A stretch of 64,000 bases of DNA from Lachnospiraceae bacterium XBB2008 (GCA_900102235.1 FMVL01000004.1:321745-385744); one strand, 5' to 3'; positions 9,546 to 18,895 are shown, counted from the first letter of the stretch. Numbers and translations are program-made. Notes: a model not told the origin generated them from the sequence alone.

Positions 9546-10421
9546 CTATCTGTTACTATACTTCAGTTTATCCCTCTGTTCCATTTCAATTGGAAGAATT
9601 TCCTCAGTTTTAAATGTAAGGGCCTCAAATGTACCATTCAAATTTCGTACTAGTTTTCTTATCCCATCTGGCTCTAGTGAAGCGGCATGATCTGTTCCCT
9701 TCCACGTCCTATCCAGAGTATAATGACGTTCAATATATTCAGCGCCTAAAGTATATGCTGCAATGTCTACTGCAATCCCCAAATGATGACCAGAAAACCC
9801 TATAGATTTAACTCGTCCACCATATTGATCAATCATGCGGGTTATCTCCAACAAGCAAACATCCTTAAATGGGACAGGATAACCAGATGTACAATTATAC
9901 AGCACTAAATCCTTTGCTCTGTTAAACCTTTCAAAAAGGCTTACTATCTGTTCTTCTTCCGCCCTGGTCGTCATCCCAAAAGAAAGCTGTATCTCACCTT
10001 TATAATTCTCACACAGCCACTGCAGCATTTGGTAATTTGTATTGCATGCAGATGGAATCTTTATAAACTGGGGAGCAAGTTCAGTTATCTCCTTCGCACT
10101 AGTAAGATCCCACACGGAAGTTGAATATATAATACCCGCCTCCTCGCACCACATCTTAAGTTGTTTATGTTGATCCGCATCAAACTCTAGAAATTCCCTA
10201 TGCGCCCCATATGTTTCACCATACGCATTCTGTGGATTAGGATGTGGAGAATTATACTGTTCTTCTGTAAGTAATTCTTTAGGACACCGTTTTTGAAATT
10301 TTACGGCATCAACCTTACAAAAATGAGCAGCTGTTTCAATCATATCCTTAGCTATATTCATATCTCCCATATGGTTACAGCCAATTTCAGCAATTACAAA
10401 AGGTTTCTTATAAACTCTCAT
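9546..10421 (-). CDS. neuB-like: NeuB-family nonulosonate synthase lacking the SAF domain
   Basis: The protein has the (beta/alpha)8 NeuB signature: FVIAEIGCNHMGDMNIA, VDAVKFQKRCP, YSTSVWDL, FIKIPSACNTNYQML, LSFGMTTRAEE, LYNCTSGYPVPF, GFSGHHLGIAVDIAA and ERHYTLDRTWKGTDHAASLEP. NeuB, PseI and LegI condense phosphoenolpyruvate with a six-carbon N-acyl sugar (or its 6-phosphate) to a nine-carbon ulosonic acid. It ends shortly after the barrel at 291 aa. Classical family members of about 340-350 aa add a C-terminal SAF (antifreeze-like) domain that helps close the active site, and it is absent here. Of two ATGs I choose the second, because GAAAGG lies 6 nt upstream; the first (10442) directly follows the upstream stop codon. 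Confidence 0.85.
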   Translation of the reverse strand: MRVYKKPFVIAEIGCNHMGDMNIAKDMIETAAHFCKVDAVKFQKRCPKELLTEEQYNSPHPNPQNAYGETYGAHREFLEFDADQHKQLKMWCEEAGIIYSTSVWDLTSAKEITELAPQFIKIPSACNTNYQMLQWLCENYKGEIQLSFGMTTRAEEEQIVSLFERFNRAKDLVLYNCTSGYPVPFKDVCLLEITRMIDQYGGRVKSIGFSGHHLGIAVDIAAYTLGAEYIERHYTLDRTWKGTDHAASLEPDGIRKLVRNLNGTFEALTFKTEEILPIEMEQRDKLKYSNR

Positions 10422-10442
10422 CCATTTCCTTTCGTCTACCAT

Positions 10443-11738
10443 TCATTCAAACAAAGAATCAAAATTAGCTCGAGGAAAGATTTCTAAGCATCCACCTCGT
10501 GTTGCATTATAGATTTCTATTCCATTTTGATCTGCATATTCCTTCGCAGATAAATACGCTAATTCAACAGCCTCTGGATATGCTATTCCTGAAGGCTTAC
10601 CCTCCTCATAAAAGTGTTTATATGCCTCCCCTATATTTCCATGAGCATAGGAAAAATCTACGCCCATCAAATAAACCCTTTTGAATCCCAAATACGCAGC
10701 CAATTGAATACATGAATAAGTCACAGTGGCACCCATATAACATTTTCTCGAAAAATCAGGTGAGAATTTCGGTTTTCTTCTTTCGGTGTACTCATAATGA
10801 AAATGGTGCCAGTATATGTTATCGCAACTAGCCGCCTTGAAACTTTCTTCGCTGGTATCTCCCAAAAAAACATTAGGAACATCTAAATGGTATATAATAT
10901 CTTTATAATCTCTCAGAATCCGAAAATCTTCTGCAATATAGTACTGCGGTCTCCATTTTGATTCCGAAAAAACCCGAAAAATCGAATTCATACTTATGCA
11001 GATTTCATTCTTCTCATTAAGTTGATTCAAGTCTTCAACCATCAAGCTGGGACCTGTGGCAACAACAAAACACCTCTTGCCTTCATGTATCCCCTTATAT
11101 CTTTCTAAATCCTTGTTGAAATACTCTGTAATACTGCTTGAACAATCATATATGTTAATGTGTTCAACATCTAAATAGTTCTCTATTTCCTCCTCGTGTG
11201 TTATCAATACATTTATATCTATATCACGGATATCATCTCTGCTGATAACCGGATATTCACTATAATCTCTCATGCGAGTATTCAACGTCTCTTCTCCTAT
11301 CAGAGACTGTGGAATCATTTCTGCATATTGCCCCTTTATTTCTCTGTGCAATTCATTAACCAAGAACGCATATAAATCAAAGCCTTGAACAACGAACTGG
11401 TCACCTTCTTTTATCAATCCCTGTATATATGAAACAAGGTTATTCCTGGGATAAGATTCCTGAAATTCCCCAGGAAGATCAGACATACAGAAATATCGAG
11501 AATTACCGTCATTCTCAAGATATTCGATTATTTCTTGTTCATGTGAATACGTTATAACAATGTAATCTTCGTAATATTCTCTTTTGAATTGTAAATAATC
11601 TATTATTGGTACTCCATAAAGTATGGTTCCTTGCTTATTTACATCAGTATCTATAATTGCATCAACATATTGTCTTATGTGAGGAATAAGCCTTTTCCCT
11701 CGTTCTCCGGCTCCCCATATAACAAGTTTTCGATTCAT
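10443..11738 (-). CDS. DUF115/MptE-like protein with N-terminal Rossmann module
   Basis: The Rossmann module is N-terminal (KLVIWGAGERGKRLIPHI, then AIIDTDVNKQGTILYG). The catalytic-looking C-terminal half has the DUF115 (MptE-like) features: CFVVATGPSLMVEDL, ICISMNSIFRVF, PQYYIAEDFR, then a conserved block MGATVTYSCIQLAAYLGF and VYLMGVDFSYAHG, ending with the Asn/Ala-rich IEIYNATRGG. DUF115 relatives include motility accessory factors that act on nonulosonate-modified flagellin, and the fold is reminiscent of GT42-type sialyltransferases. As the gene just upstream of the NeuB-like gene, it is a reasonable candidate for the transferase that uses the CMP-ulosonate. That assignment is inference. 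Confidence 0.72.
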   Translation of the reverse strand: MNRKLVIWGAGERGKRLIPHIRQYVDAIIDTDVNKQGTILYGVPIIDYLQFKREYYEDYIVITYSHEQEIIEYLENDGNSRYFCMSDLPGEFQESYPRNNLVSYIQGLIKEGDQFVVQGFDLYAFLVNELHREIKGQYAEMIPQSLIGEETLNTRMRDYSEYPVISRDDIRDIDINVLITHEEEIENYLDVEHINIYDCSSSITEYFNKDLERYKGIHEGKRCFVVATGPSLMVEDLNQLNEKNEICISMNSIFRVFSESKWRPQYYIAEDFRILRDYKDIIYHLDVPNVFLGDTSEESFKAASCDNIYWHHFHYEYTERRKPKFSPDFSRKCYMGATVTYSCIQLAAYLGFKRVYLMGVDFSYAHGNIGEAYKHFYEEGKPSGIAYPEAVELAYLSAKEYADQNGIEIYNATRGGCLEIFPRANFDSLFE

Positions 11739-11773
11739 TGCCTACATCTCCAAATAAAACAGAATACTCATTC

Positions 11774-12862
11774 TTACAATGCATATAGCACCGTCTCAGC
11801 AGCCGCCACAGAATAGTGTCCCAGATAAAAAGTGTAATCGTTTCTGTAGTCAAGAATCAACTGTGGCAGTACCCAAACGTCCTCCGGTTTATGATACAGG
11901 CTAATAGCCAATTTGGGTTTTTGTTGTTTTATTGTTTCCTCCGCACCCACCAGTGCATGATACTCTGATCCTTCAAGATCCATTTTGATGAAAGATACTC
12001 TCTTATCCTTCAATATTTCATCTAGTTTTCCTACTTTAATTGTTTCAATTCCGCTATCATCTACTTTTGAAGCACCATTTGAAGAAGACGAAAACGATAG
12101 AACTGTTTCTTCGCTCCATAACCCTCTTGGGATTACTTCATAAGAGCATTTGCTTTTATCCTCTGTTGGTAAAGATTGAACATACCTATCTAGGTTATCC
12201 ATACACTTGTTTGCATTATCTTCATCAGGTTCAAACATATAGGATCTGCAAGCAATTATTTGACTCGCATCTGAATCTTTCAATACCATATCAAAAAACA
12301 GACGACTGGTCTTGCCGTCAAATGCGCCAGCATCAACAAAACACTCCTCTTTGACAAGTGAATTGTTTATTTCTGAATTATCAAAATACTGCCTGTCGCT
12401 CATTTCATCGATCATTTTACCTGCATTAATAATGCTGGATTCAGGAACACCCGCTTCTATCAACTGAGAATACATTTCCTTATGGAATAATCGCGAAGCA
12501 ATTAGGATCACAGACTTAGATGAAAACTCACGAACATATCTATCAAACGAGTAGACCTTGTAACCTAGATATTTTCCTTCTTCTTTGCCGTGGAACTTAT
12601 TGTCTATGCATCCCCCCACTTGAATCTCCGGGTATGACGCAATGAGTTCTTTTCCCCATGCTCCCGCCCCAAATAAGAAGACAGTCTCTGTATTATCAAG
12701 CATTCGCAAAAAGGCGGCTCCCTCGGGTGTCATACCGACCACTCGCTTAAGGTAAGAATTATCCCCAGTCAAAGAATATAAAAGCCTGTTTTCATACATT
12801 CTTTTGGAATACTCATCACCTATATGCGAATATATCTGTTTTATTGATTCTTCAAATTGCAA
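11774..12862 (-). CDS. FkbM-family methyltransferase with N-terminal Rossmann module
   Basis: The start codon is a TTG with AAGGAG 8 nt upstream, which fixes it despite the lack of an ATG. The N-terminal half has TVFLFGAGAWGKELIASY and GGCIDNKFHGKEEGKYLG, a Rossmann module. The C-terminal half is an FkbM methyltransferase with ECFVDAGAFDGKTSRLFF (SAM loop), SYMFEPDEDNANKC, SFIKMDLEGSEYHALVGA and KLAISLYHKPEDVW. FkbM proteins methylate hydroxyl groups of sugars or polyketides. All expected SAM-binding residues are visible. Total length 362 aa against about 230-250 for the bare family. Confidence 0.85.
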   Translation of the reverse strand: MQFEESIKQIYSHIGDEYSKRMYENRLLYSLTGDNSYLKRVVGMTPEGAAFLRMLDNTETVFLFGAGAWGKELIASYPEIQVGGCIDNKFHGKEEGKYLGYKVYSFDRYVREFSSKSVILIASRLFHKEMYSQLIEAGVPESSIINAGKMIDEMSDRQYFDNSEINNSLVKEECFVDAGAFDGKTSRLFFDMVLKDSDASQIIACRSYMFEPDEDNANKCMDNLDRYVQSLPTEDKSKCSYEVIPRGLWSEETVLSFSSSSNGASKVDDSGIETIKVGKLDEILKDKRVSFIKMDLEGSEYHALVGAEETIKQQKPKLAISLYHKPEDVWVLPQLILDYRNDYTFYLGHYSVAAAETVLYAL

Positions 12863-12937
12863 AATATAAACTCCTTAATTCTGTATTAACCATACTTGCC
12901 CCATTTGCAGCAATCTAATTGCTATTTTGAAGTAGCC

Positions 12938-13645
12938 TCAACTATCCTCATCATTCTGAACCTTAAGAATAGCTTTGAAAATTTCTATATCTTCTTGTGT
13001 AGTCAGTTTCAGATTTTTTTCCGATCCTTTAGAGAAGAAGATTGTTTCTCCGAGTAACTGCATCAATGTGCATGTAGCTGTAGTGTTTGTTATATCCTTA
13101 AGTTTCGCCTGTTCATGGGCCCACAACATCTTTTGAAGGCTATATGTATGCGGTGTCTGCGTTCTGTAAAGTTCTTCTCTGGGAATTTGGTCAATAGAAC
13201 TGATACCGTCTCCACTTCTGAAAATTGCCTCTATACAAGGTATAGCCGCAACAGCAGATCCATATTCCCTATATGTTGCCAAACTATCCGTTATTATTTC
13301 TTCCGAAATGAAAGGCCGATTTCCATCATGAACCATAATCACATCATCCGCTTGGCAGTCCTTCTGTAACTGTTTTATTCCACACTCAATAGATTCCTGC
13401 CCGGTTTCTCCTCCTGTAACTACCCATCTTAGTTTGGTTATAGCATATTTCCTCGCATATGCCTTGATAGTATCAATTCGAGTTTCTAATGTAACAACAC
13501 AGATCCAATCTATCTCGGGATGATGCTCAAAAGCCTCCATAGTATGGGCTATAACAGGTTTACCGCCTATATTCATGAATTGTTTGGGGATATCCATATG
13601 CATACGGGTACTTTTGCCCGCTGCGGTAAGCAGAGCGATATTCAT
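12938..13645 (-). CDS. IspD/TarI-type cytidylyltransferase (probable CDP-polyol synthesis)
   Basis: The 235-residue protein starts with the nucleotide loop MNIALLTAAGKSTRMH and PKQFMNIGGKPV, and continues with VTGGETGQESIECGI, MVHDGNRPFIS and RTQTPHTYSLQKML. These are IspD-family signatures for CTP-dependent transfer to a polyol phosphate. The family covers methylerythritol-phosphate, ribitol-5-phosphate (TarI) and NDP-mannitol/arabinitol enzymes. The neighbours are LicD and an SDR rather than isoprenoid genes, so a CDP-alditol is favoured. A second IspD-type gene lies about 12 kb upstream with its own SDR. It follows the licD stop by three bases. Confidence 0.83.
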   Translation of the reverse strand: MNIALLTAAGKSTRMHMDIPKQFMNIGGKPVIAHTMEAFEHHPEIDWICVVTLETRIDTIKAYARKYAITKLRWVVTGGETGQESIECGIKQLQKDCQADDVIMVHDGNRPFISEEIITDSLATYREYGSAVAAIPCIEAIFRSGDGISSIDQIPREELYRTQTPHTYSLQKMLWAHEQAKLKDITNTTATCTLMQLLGETIFFSKGSEKNLKLTTQEDIEIFKAILKVQNDEDS

Positions 13646-13648
13646 AGA

Positions 13649-14467
13649 TCAAACATCATCCGGAAATCTGATATCCACTACCGGATGAACCTTTCTTTTT
13701 TCTATTGGTGGAAGCTCCATATAGTCATCGAACTCAACTGTCAGCCACTCGAGGTATCCCGCTTCGGTCATCAGCGTAGCATCTTCAAAGTTGATATCTG
13801 TGTACTCTTGATACCATTTGCGAAGATATCCTTTACCCTTACGAGGAATAGGAAATGTGAGAGCTCTTACTCTTTCAGTCTCGGGATCAGAACTTGAAAG
13901 AACCAATTTATGATAAAACCTGGTAGCACTCCTTTTGGTCATATGATACAGGATACTGAACCATGTCCGCATCATACTCCTCGAGTCAGCAAATCTACCA
14001 ACTGCGGACCAAAGTATCTTTCTTACTATGAAACACTTGAAGGAGTGGATTCTTTCTCCTAAATAACTATCAGGAACACTGTCTCTGGGGAAGATATCCA
14101 TGAATATACCCTGCTCATACGGCATATGTTGCTGATGTTCGCGAAGGAATACAGTATCTTTTCTTCTGAGTTTACCATACCCCCATCGGTAACCCGGGGT
14201 TCTGTCTATATCCTGGAAATAATACTTTTCCGGGTCCAGTTCACTGTCACATACAGCCACGAACTTCTCATACTCGCTTCTTAGCATTGACACATCTGAA
14301 TCATCATCCCACGGGATAAATCCTCCATGCCGTACCGCGCCAAGTAATGTTCCACCGGTGATCGAATACTTTATGTTATGTTTTCTGCAGATGCGATCAA
14401 ACTCTTTGAGTAATTCCAGTTCTACCAGTTGCAACCTGCGTAATTGTTCCGCTGACAGTTCAATCAT
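13649..14467 (-). CDS. licD-like: LicD-family phosphotransferase
   Basis: The N-terminus has the LicD/fukutin signature: LLKEFDRICRKHNIKYSI, then TGGTLLGAVRHGGFIPWDD and DDSDVSMLRSEYEKF, where the Asp residues form the metal site. LicD enzymes place phosphocholine from CDP-choline on surface glycans. The related eukaryotic fukutin and FKRP place ribitol phosphate from CDP-ribitol. Since an IspD-type cytidylyltransferase and an SDR flank it, a CDP-polyol donor fits at least as well as CDP-choline. No choline kinase or uptake gene is seen nearby. The start ATG overlaps the end of the SDR gene by 8 nt, so the genes are probably translationally coupled. Confidence 0.85.
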   Translation of the reverse strand: MIELSAEQLRRLQLVELELLKEFDRICRKHNIKYSITGGTLLGAVRHGGFIPWDDDSDVSMLRSEYEKFVAVCDSELDPEKYYFQDIDRTPGYRWGYGKLRRKDTVFLREHQQHMPYEQGIFMDIFPRDSVPDSYLGERIHSFKCFIVRKILWSAVGRFADSRSMMRTWFSILYHMTKRSATRFYHKLVLSSSDPETERVRALTFPIPRKGKGYLRKWYQEYTDINFEDATLMTEAGYLEWLTVEFDDYMELPPIEKRKVHPVVDIRFPDDV

Positions 14468-15545
14468 TAATATCTTTCAGAATATCCAATGTATGTCTGA
14501 GGCCTTCATTAATATCATAATAAGCATTCCACCCACAATCCCTCTTGATTTTATTAGAATCAAGTATAGCCTTGGTCGCAGTGGAATACCCTTTCGACTC
14601 CTGTTCGTCCGGGATATCAAACACAACATTCGTATCAGCATACGAGGCCAATATCGAGGCAATATCCTTAAGCGTAGAGTCAGATATACTATCTGCAATA
14701 TTATAGCATTCTCCACACTTTCCGTCCATTAACACCTGAATGATTGCCCTCACCGCATCAGCTATATATATGTATGAGAAAAACTGCGTACCTGCGCTTT
14801 TTAATACTATGTTCTCTCTGTTTAGCGCATTTCTGATAAACTGGCTCAAAGCTTTACTATCATCTTTTTCCTGATTTGGGCCGTATATTCTGGCCAGTCT
14901 AACGCAAACAGCATCAATTCTGTACTGTTTAATATACGCTTGCATCATAGCTTCAGACAGTCGTTTACTTTCAGGATATCCTGCCCTTAGCGTATTACAA
15001 TCTATGTATCCCATATAGGATTCATCAAATGCCTCAACATCGCCTCTGTTCTCTCCGTATATCTCTACGGACGATAGAATGATCACACGGCACCGAGCAG
15101 AAGCGGATTCATTAACCCTTTTAGCATACTCAAATATGTTGTATGTACCGATGCTGTTTGCTGTTATGGTTCCTACAGGATCGGTTGAATATTCCAGAGG
15201 ATGGGTGTTGCTCGCTGCATGAATGATATAGTCGATGCTATTTGGAAAGCATTCTCCGGTAAATTCATTGGTAACATCATGTTCAATCAAGATAAGGTTA
15301 TTTGATTGAGGAGAATTCATCCAGGAATCAAAACGAGCATCTAACTTACTCAGGTTACGTGATAATGCACAGACACGTATCCCGGCATCATGCTGCTCGT
15401 TATAGAGCATCAACAGGTCAACAAGATAGGATCCGATCATGCCGGATGCACCGGTGATGAGGATAGATTTGTGAGCAAACCTGTTTAGGGCAGGGGCAAG
15501 TCGTTCAGTTTCGGTATTTAGTTCGGTAAGGTAATGTGTGTTCAT
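14460..15545 (-). CDS. Extended SDR (NAD-dependent epimerase/dehydratase family)
   Basis: The protein has the extended-SDR pattern: KSILITGASGMIGSYLVDLL (NAD(P) loop), HAASNTHPLEYSTDPVGTI, a catalytic serine strand RVIILSSVEIYGENR and the YPESK catalytic Tyr-Lys pair (GYPESKRLSEAMM). The substrate part ends with RLARIYGPNQEKDDSKALSQ and DIASILASYADTN. I place the start at the ATG with GGAG 9 nt upstream; a TTG 28 codons earlier would overlap the permease gene and give an unlikely leader. Paired with an IspD-type gene, it may supply the reduced or epimerised polyol phosphate for CDP activation, as in Mnp1/2- and Abp1/2-type pairs of pneumococcal capsules (analogy only). Confidence 0.82.
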   Translation of the reverse strand: MNTHYLTELNTETERLAPALNRFAHKSILITGASGMIGSYLVDLLMLYNEQHDAGIRVCALSRNLSKLDARFDSWMNSPQSNNLILIEHDVTNEFTGECFPNSIDYIIHAASNTHPLEYSTDPVGTITANSIGTYNIFEYAKRVNESASARCRVIILSSVEIYGENRGDVEAFDESYMGYIDCNTLRAGYPESKRLSEAMMQAYIKQYRIDAVCVRLARIYGPNQEKDDSKALSQFIRNALNRENIVLKSAGTQFFSYIYIADAVRAIIQVLMDGKCGECYNIADSISDSTLKDIASILASYADTNVVFDIPDEQESKGYSTATKAILDSNKIKRDCGWNAYYDINEGLRHTLDILKDIND

Positions 15546-15618
15546 ATTTGTGTACTCCAAAGATAGTGTTGGTATTATCATACTACTAACTAAGTATTTA
15601 TTTAGGGTGTGCGAGTTA

Positions 15619-16482
15619 TCATTTTTCAACCCTAACCGAAAGCTTTCTAAACAACGGCGATATAAAGATTACCGGGAGGATGAGCAACACCGTTACAGCC
15701 ATACGGAAAGATTCCGAAGGAGGATCTGCCATTACTGCTCCCGATATCGCGTCAGCGTTCGCCATGAATTCCACGTCTTTTTGAAGAGAGTAGAGTACAT
15801 ATTGAAGCGGGAACAGATCCTTACGGTTTGAACTGATATAAAGCATGGCATAATACCAGCTGTTCCAATAATTCAGAGCTTTGAGCAGCCCTACAGTGAC
15901 CATGATCGGCTTGGACATGGGAAGCACGATATCCGTAAATATCCTGAGAGTTGATGCTCCGTCCATGCGGGCTGCCCCGACTGTTTCCTCGGGAATGCTC
16001 TGGCGAAAGTACGTCCGCATTACCAGGATATACCATCCGGAACATGCTTCAGGAAGCAGAAGCGTCCAAAAAGTATCTTTCAGTCCATACAATTGCACAT
16101 TGACCGCATATGTTGCTGCCAACCCGCCGCTGAAAAACATCGGGATCAGGATAAGGGCTGTATACAGTTTACCATATCGAAAATCCCTGTGGCTCATCAC
16201 ATATGCCATCGTGCTTATCAGAGTGAGGGACAAAACTGTTCCGCATAAGGTAAGTATTATACTGAGCAAAAACGAATGTCCGATATAAGCCCGGTGATCG
16301 ATCATATACCGATAGGCATCAAGGGAGTAAGAATCAGGCAAGAAGCTGTATCCACGGGATAGCATGGATCCGTCAGAAGATACGGATACTATAGCTATGA
16401 GTATGATCGGCGTCAGCGCACCGGCCCCCAGGATCACATATATCGTCTTTAGTATTCTTTCCACAGATCTGCTTATCTTCAT
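15619..16482 (-). CDS. ABC sugar importer permease, LplC/YtcP (MalG-like) type
   Basis: This is a 287-residue integral membrane protein with about six hydrophobic helices. The EAA loop that docks onto the ATPase is clear: EETVGAARMDGASTLRIFTDIVLPMSKP. The N-terminal region ISRSVERILKTIYVILGAG and the periplasmic FLPDSYSLDAYRYMI are typical of the LplC subfamily that takes up oligosaccharides. It lies two bases after the partner permease stop. No ATPase gene is in the cluster, as usual for this type, which shares an MsmX-like ATPase encoded elsewhere (established for Gram-positive relatives). Confidence 0.88.
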   Translation of the reverse strand: MKISRSVERILKTIYVILGAGALTPIILIAIVSVSSDGSMLSRGYSFLPDSYSLDAYRYMIDHRAYIGHSFLLSIILTLCGTVLSLTLISTMAYVMSHRDFRYGKLYTALILIPMFFSGGLAATYAVNVQLYGLKDTFWTLLLPEACSGWYILVMRTYFRQSIPEETVGAARMDGASTLRIFTDIVLPMSKPIMVTVGLLKALNYWNSWYYAMLYISSNRKDLFPLQYVLYSLQKDVEFMANADAISGAVMADPPSESFRMAVTVLLILPVIFISPLFRKLSVRVEK

Positions 16483-16484
16483 TT

Positions 16485-17435
16485 CTACACCAATCCGTTA
16501 TCCGGATCCATGCGGTTAAGAATATAGTTCACGATCAGGAGAAGAACGCACCCTATGCCGTTCTGGAGAAGTCCTGCTGCCGCACTGAAACCATAGTCAG
16601 AGTTGTTGATCAGAGCTCGATATATATATACATCTACCGTTTCGGTAGCACTAAGGATCGAACCGGAATCACGGGTGACCTGATAGAATAATCCAAAATC
16701 AGTGGACAGAATATGTCCGAGGCTTAGGATCACCATCACAGATGCTATCCCCTTCAGATGAGGCAGTGTTATATACCTGATCATCTGTGACGTAGCTGCC
16801 CCATCCATCATAGCGCTGTCATATAGTGACTTATCTATCGAGGATATATATGAAAGATACAGGACCATGAAATACCCCACACTTTTCCACAGATGGGTAA
16901 GTATCAATATCCATGGCCATACCGCAGGCGTCCGATACCACGCGATCGGGGTGATACCGATATGGGCAAGGGCGTGATTTATAAGGCCTCTGTCCGTAGA
17001 AAGGAATGCATATGTCAAAGAACTGACCACAACCCATGAGAGAAAGTACGGAAGCAGCGATACTGCCTGTGACACCGCTCTGAACCTGTTCGATGAAATG
17101 AGCGATAAACCGACCGATAAACCTATCGGTAGCACAATATCCAGAAGAAGAAAAACCAGATTGTAAAATATGGTATTGCGAATAACCAAAGACATCTGAG
17201 GGTTCAAAAACAGGAATCTGAAGTTGTCGATCCCGACCCACTCACTGCCCCGAAACAGGCTATAGATAAACCCGCGGCCGGGAACCATCCTGTATCGCTT
17301 GAAAGCGATCACCATCCCGAACATCGGCAGATAGCAGAATGCCAGATACCACATGATCGTGGGAAGAGATATCGCTACTAATGATCGATCCCGGCTTTTC
17401 AAAACTGAACCGGATGTATTCCCGGTTAGTTTCAT
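16485..17435 (-). CDS. ABC sugar importer permease, LplB/YteP (MalF-like) type
   Basis: The 316-residue permease has the LplB-family opening: LPTIMWYLAFCYLPMFGMV, IAFKRYRMVPGRG, then SEWVGIDNFRFLF. It ends with the EAA loop SAMMDGAATSQMIRYITLPHLKG and a last helix LLQNGIGCVLLLIVNYIL. Six membrane segments are visible. It overlaps the solute-binding protein gene by 4 nt (ATGA) and forms the heterodimeric channel with the LplC-type protein downstream. Substrates of the family are oligosaccharides such as rhamnogalacturonan or mannan fragments; the present substrate is unknown. Confidence 0.88.
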   Translation of the reverse strand: MKLTGNTSGSVLKSRDRSLVAISLPTIMWYLAFCYLPMFGMVIAFKRYRMVPGRGFIYSLFRGSEWVGIDNFRFLFLNPQMSLVIRNTIFYNLVFLLLDIVLPIGLSVGLSLISSNRFRAVSQAVSLLPYFLSWVVVSSLTYAFLSTDRGLINHALAHIGITPIAWYRTPAVWPWILILTHLWKSVGYFMVLYLSYISSIDKSLYDSAMMDGAATSQMIRYITLPHLKGIASVMVILSLGHILSTDFGLFYQVTRDSGSILSATETVDVYIYRALINNSDYGFSAAAGLLQNGIGCVLLLIVNYILNRMDPDNGLV

Positions 17436-18895
17436 TTGACTGACTCCAAATATGAATCAAGTTGTCTCTGAGCTTCGGAGAGGAGGTCAAAGAGTCCTAC
17501 CGCTTCCATCTGAGTGCGCATATCCCCCATAGCCTCATCAGGGTCAATGGTACCTGTCAGCAAATCTGATCTGTAACTCTCCCATATGGCATCCAATGCT
17601 GCTGTCTGAGTTTCATATCCTGAATCGTCAAAAGAAAATCCCCTCGTATCGCTGACATGAATCCCTTCGTATCCCTCGTAAACCCTGGTCCACTGATCGG
17701 AATCTGCAAGCACATCTTCTCCGGCGGATACTACGGATGCACTGATGACCGGGCCTGTCGCAAACAGATCGACCAGATAATCATCACTCCCCGCCTGAGT
17801 ACGGATAACGGTATTCTCATAGTAGTTGTAGTGTTTGCCTTCGATGCCATATGCCAGCAGATCGCGAAATTCTCTGTCCGTATACAATAATTCCATATAG
17901 CGTAGACTCGCTTCGGCTCTCTCTTCTGAAACAGCTGAATTGACAGCGATCAGGGAGCCTTGCTGTGTAGATCTGGACATATAGGGCCCCATGAATCGGA
18001 CCAGTTTGACGTTGAACCCCGTTACCGTCGGATCGGACCACCCCATAAATCCGCTCCACGCTATACCGGTTCGTATGGGAGTATGTAATGAATAAGGTAT
18101 ATCCGTCGTAGTAGCGGCATCGGGGTTGATATATCCCGCATCATACCACTTATGCATATATCTGAGCATATCCATGCACTCACCATCATCCCATATGGGA
18201 ATGATCACGGTGCCCTCCGATGTCCCGGCATATCTGTATGGGATCACCAGATATTCGCCGACTATATTCTCATGGCACTGAAATACCTGTCCATATCCTT
18301 TCTGCGTCATATACAGCGGATATTCATCCGGGTGATCTTCTTTCCACATGGAAGCATACTTTTCCAACTCACTGAAGGCGATCTCATCCGGCAGCGTAAG
18401 CCCTTTTTCACCTTCATAATAATCGCTGTTCATCCTGAAGAATGCTTCCACAGCCAGATCCTTGAGCATGGGAACGCCATAGATTCTGCCATTGAGCGAT
18501 CCTATCTCCCACCATGGATCCACAGTTTCGAACAGTTTCGGGGTTTCAGACACGACCAGATCCGTCAGATCATAATAGTATCCGTCACGGGCATGATCAT
18601 CGAAGTCATTACACCAGTCGCATGTAAAAGTCATGTCGTAGTATTCCCCGGTAGCCATATCAAGGTCAAACTGTTCTTCATCTTTATATATCATCTCTAC
18701 GGTGACACCTATCCGGTCAGCACTTATCGCATTTGCCCGCTCAACCACTTCATCCAAAGCATTTGGGGCCTTCCGTCCGTATACCCACCATACCAGATTG
18801 ACCGGTTCATCGGTTTGAGGATTTGCCCCGCACCCGTTCAGGATCATCAGACAGATGAATAATGATATAAGAATAATTATTCCGTTTTTCTTCAT
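17432..18895 (-). CDS. Lipoprotein solute-binding protein of the ABC sugar importer
   Basis: A signal peptide with a lipobox is clear: MKKNGIIILISLFICL, then LNGC with the lipidated Cys at position 22. The mature part has LVWWVYGRKAPNALDEV, IGVTVEMIYKDEEQFDLDMA, YDMTFTCDWCNDF and YYYDLTDLV, typical of cluster B/YtcQ-like carbohydrate-binding proteins, with 487 residues as expected. It would capture an oligosaccharide outside the membrane and pass it to the two permeases encoded just downstream. The start overlaps the putative glycoside hydrolase gene by 4 nt, so the hydrolase and transporter are coupled. Confidence 0.88.
   Translation of the reverse strand: MKKNGIIILISLFICLMILNGCGANPQTDEPVNLVWWVYGRKAPNALDEVVERANAISADRIGVTVEMIYKDEEQFDLDMATGEYYDMTFTCDWCNDFDDHARDGYYYDLTDLVVSETPKLFETVDPWWEIGSLNGRIYGVPMLKDLAVEAFFRMNSDYYEGEKGLTLPDEIAFSELEKYASMWKEDHPDEYPLYMTQKGYGQVFQCHENIVGEYLVIPYRYAGTSEGTVIIPIWDDGECMDMLRYMHKWYDAGYINPDAATTTDIPYSLHTPIRTGIAWSGFMGWSDPTVTGFNVKLVRFMGPYMSRSTQQGSLIAVNSAVSEERAEASLRYMELLYTDREFRDLLAYGIEGKHYNYYENTVIRTQAGSDDYLVDLFATGPVISASVVSAGEDVLADSDQWTRVYEGYEGIHVSDTRGFSFDDSGYETQTAALDAIWESYRSDLLTGTIDPDEAMGDMRTQMEAVGLFDLLSEAQRQLDSYLESVK

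Noticed and set aside
12938-13645. Reading the IspD-type genes as isoprenoid (MEP pathway) enzymes
   Set aside because: No IspF or other MEP gene is near; both copies are paired with SDR genes and polyol-phosphate transferases inside a glycan locus.
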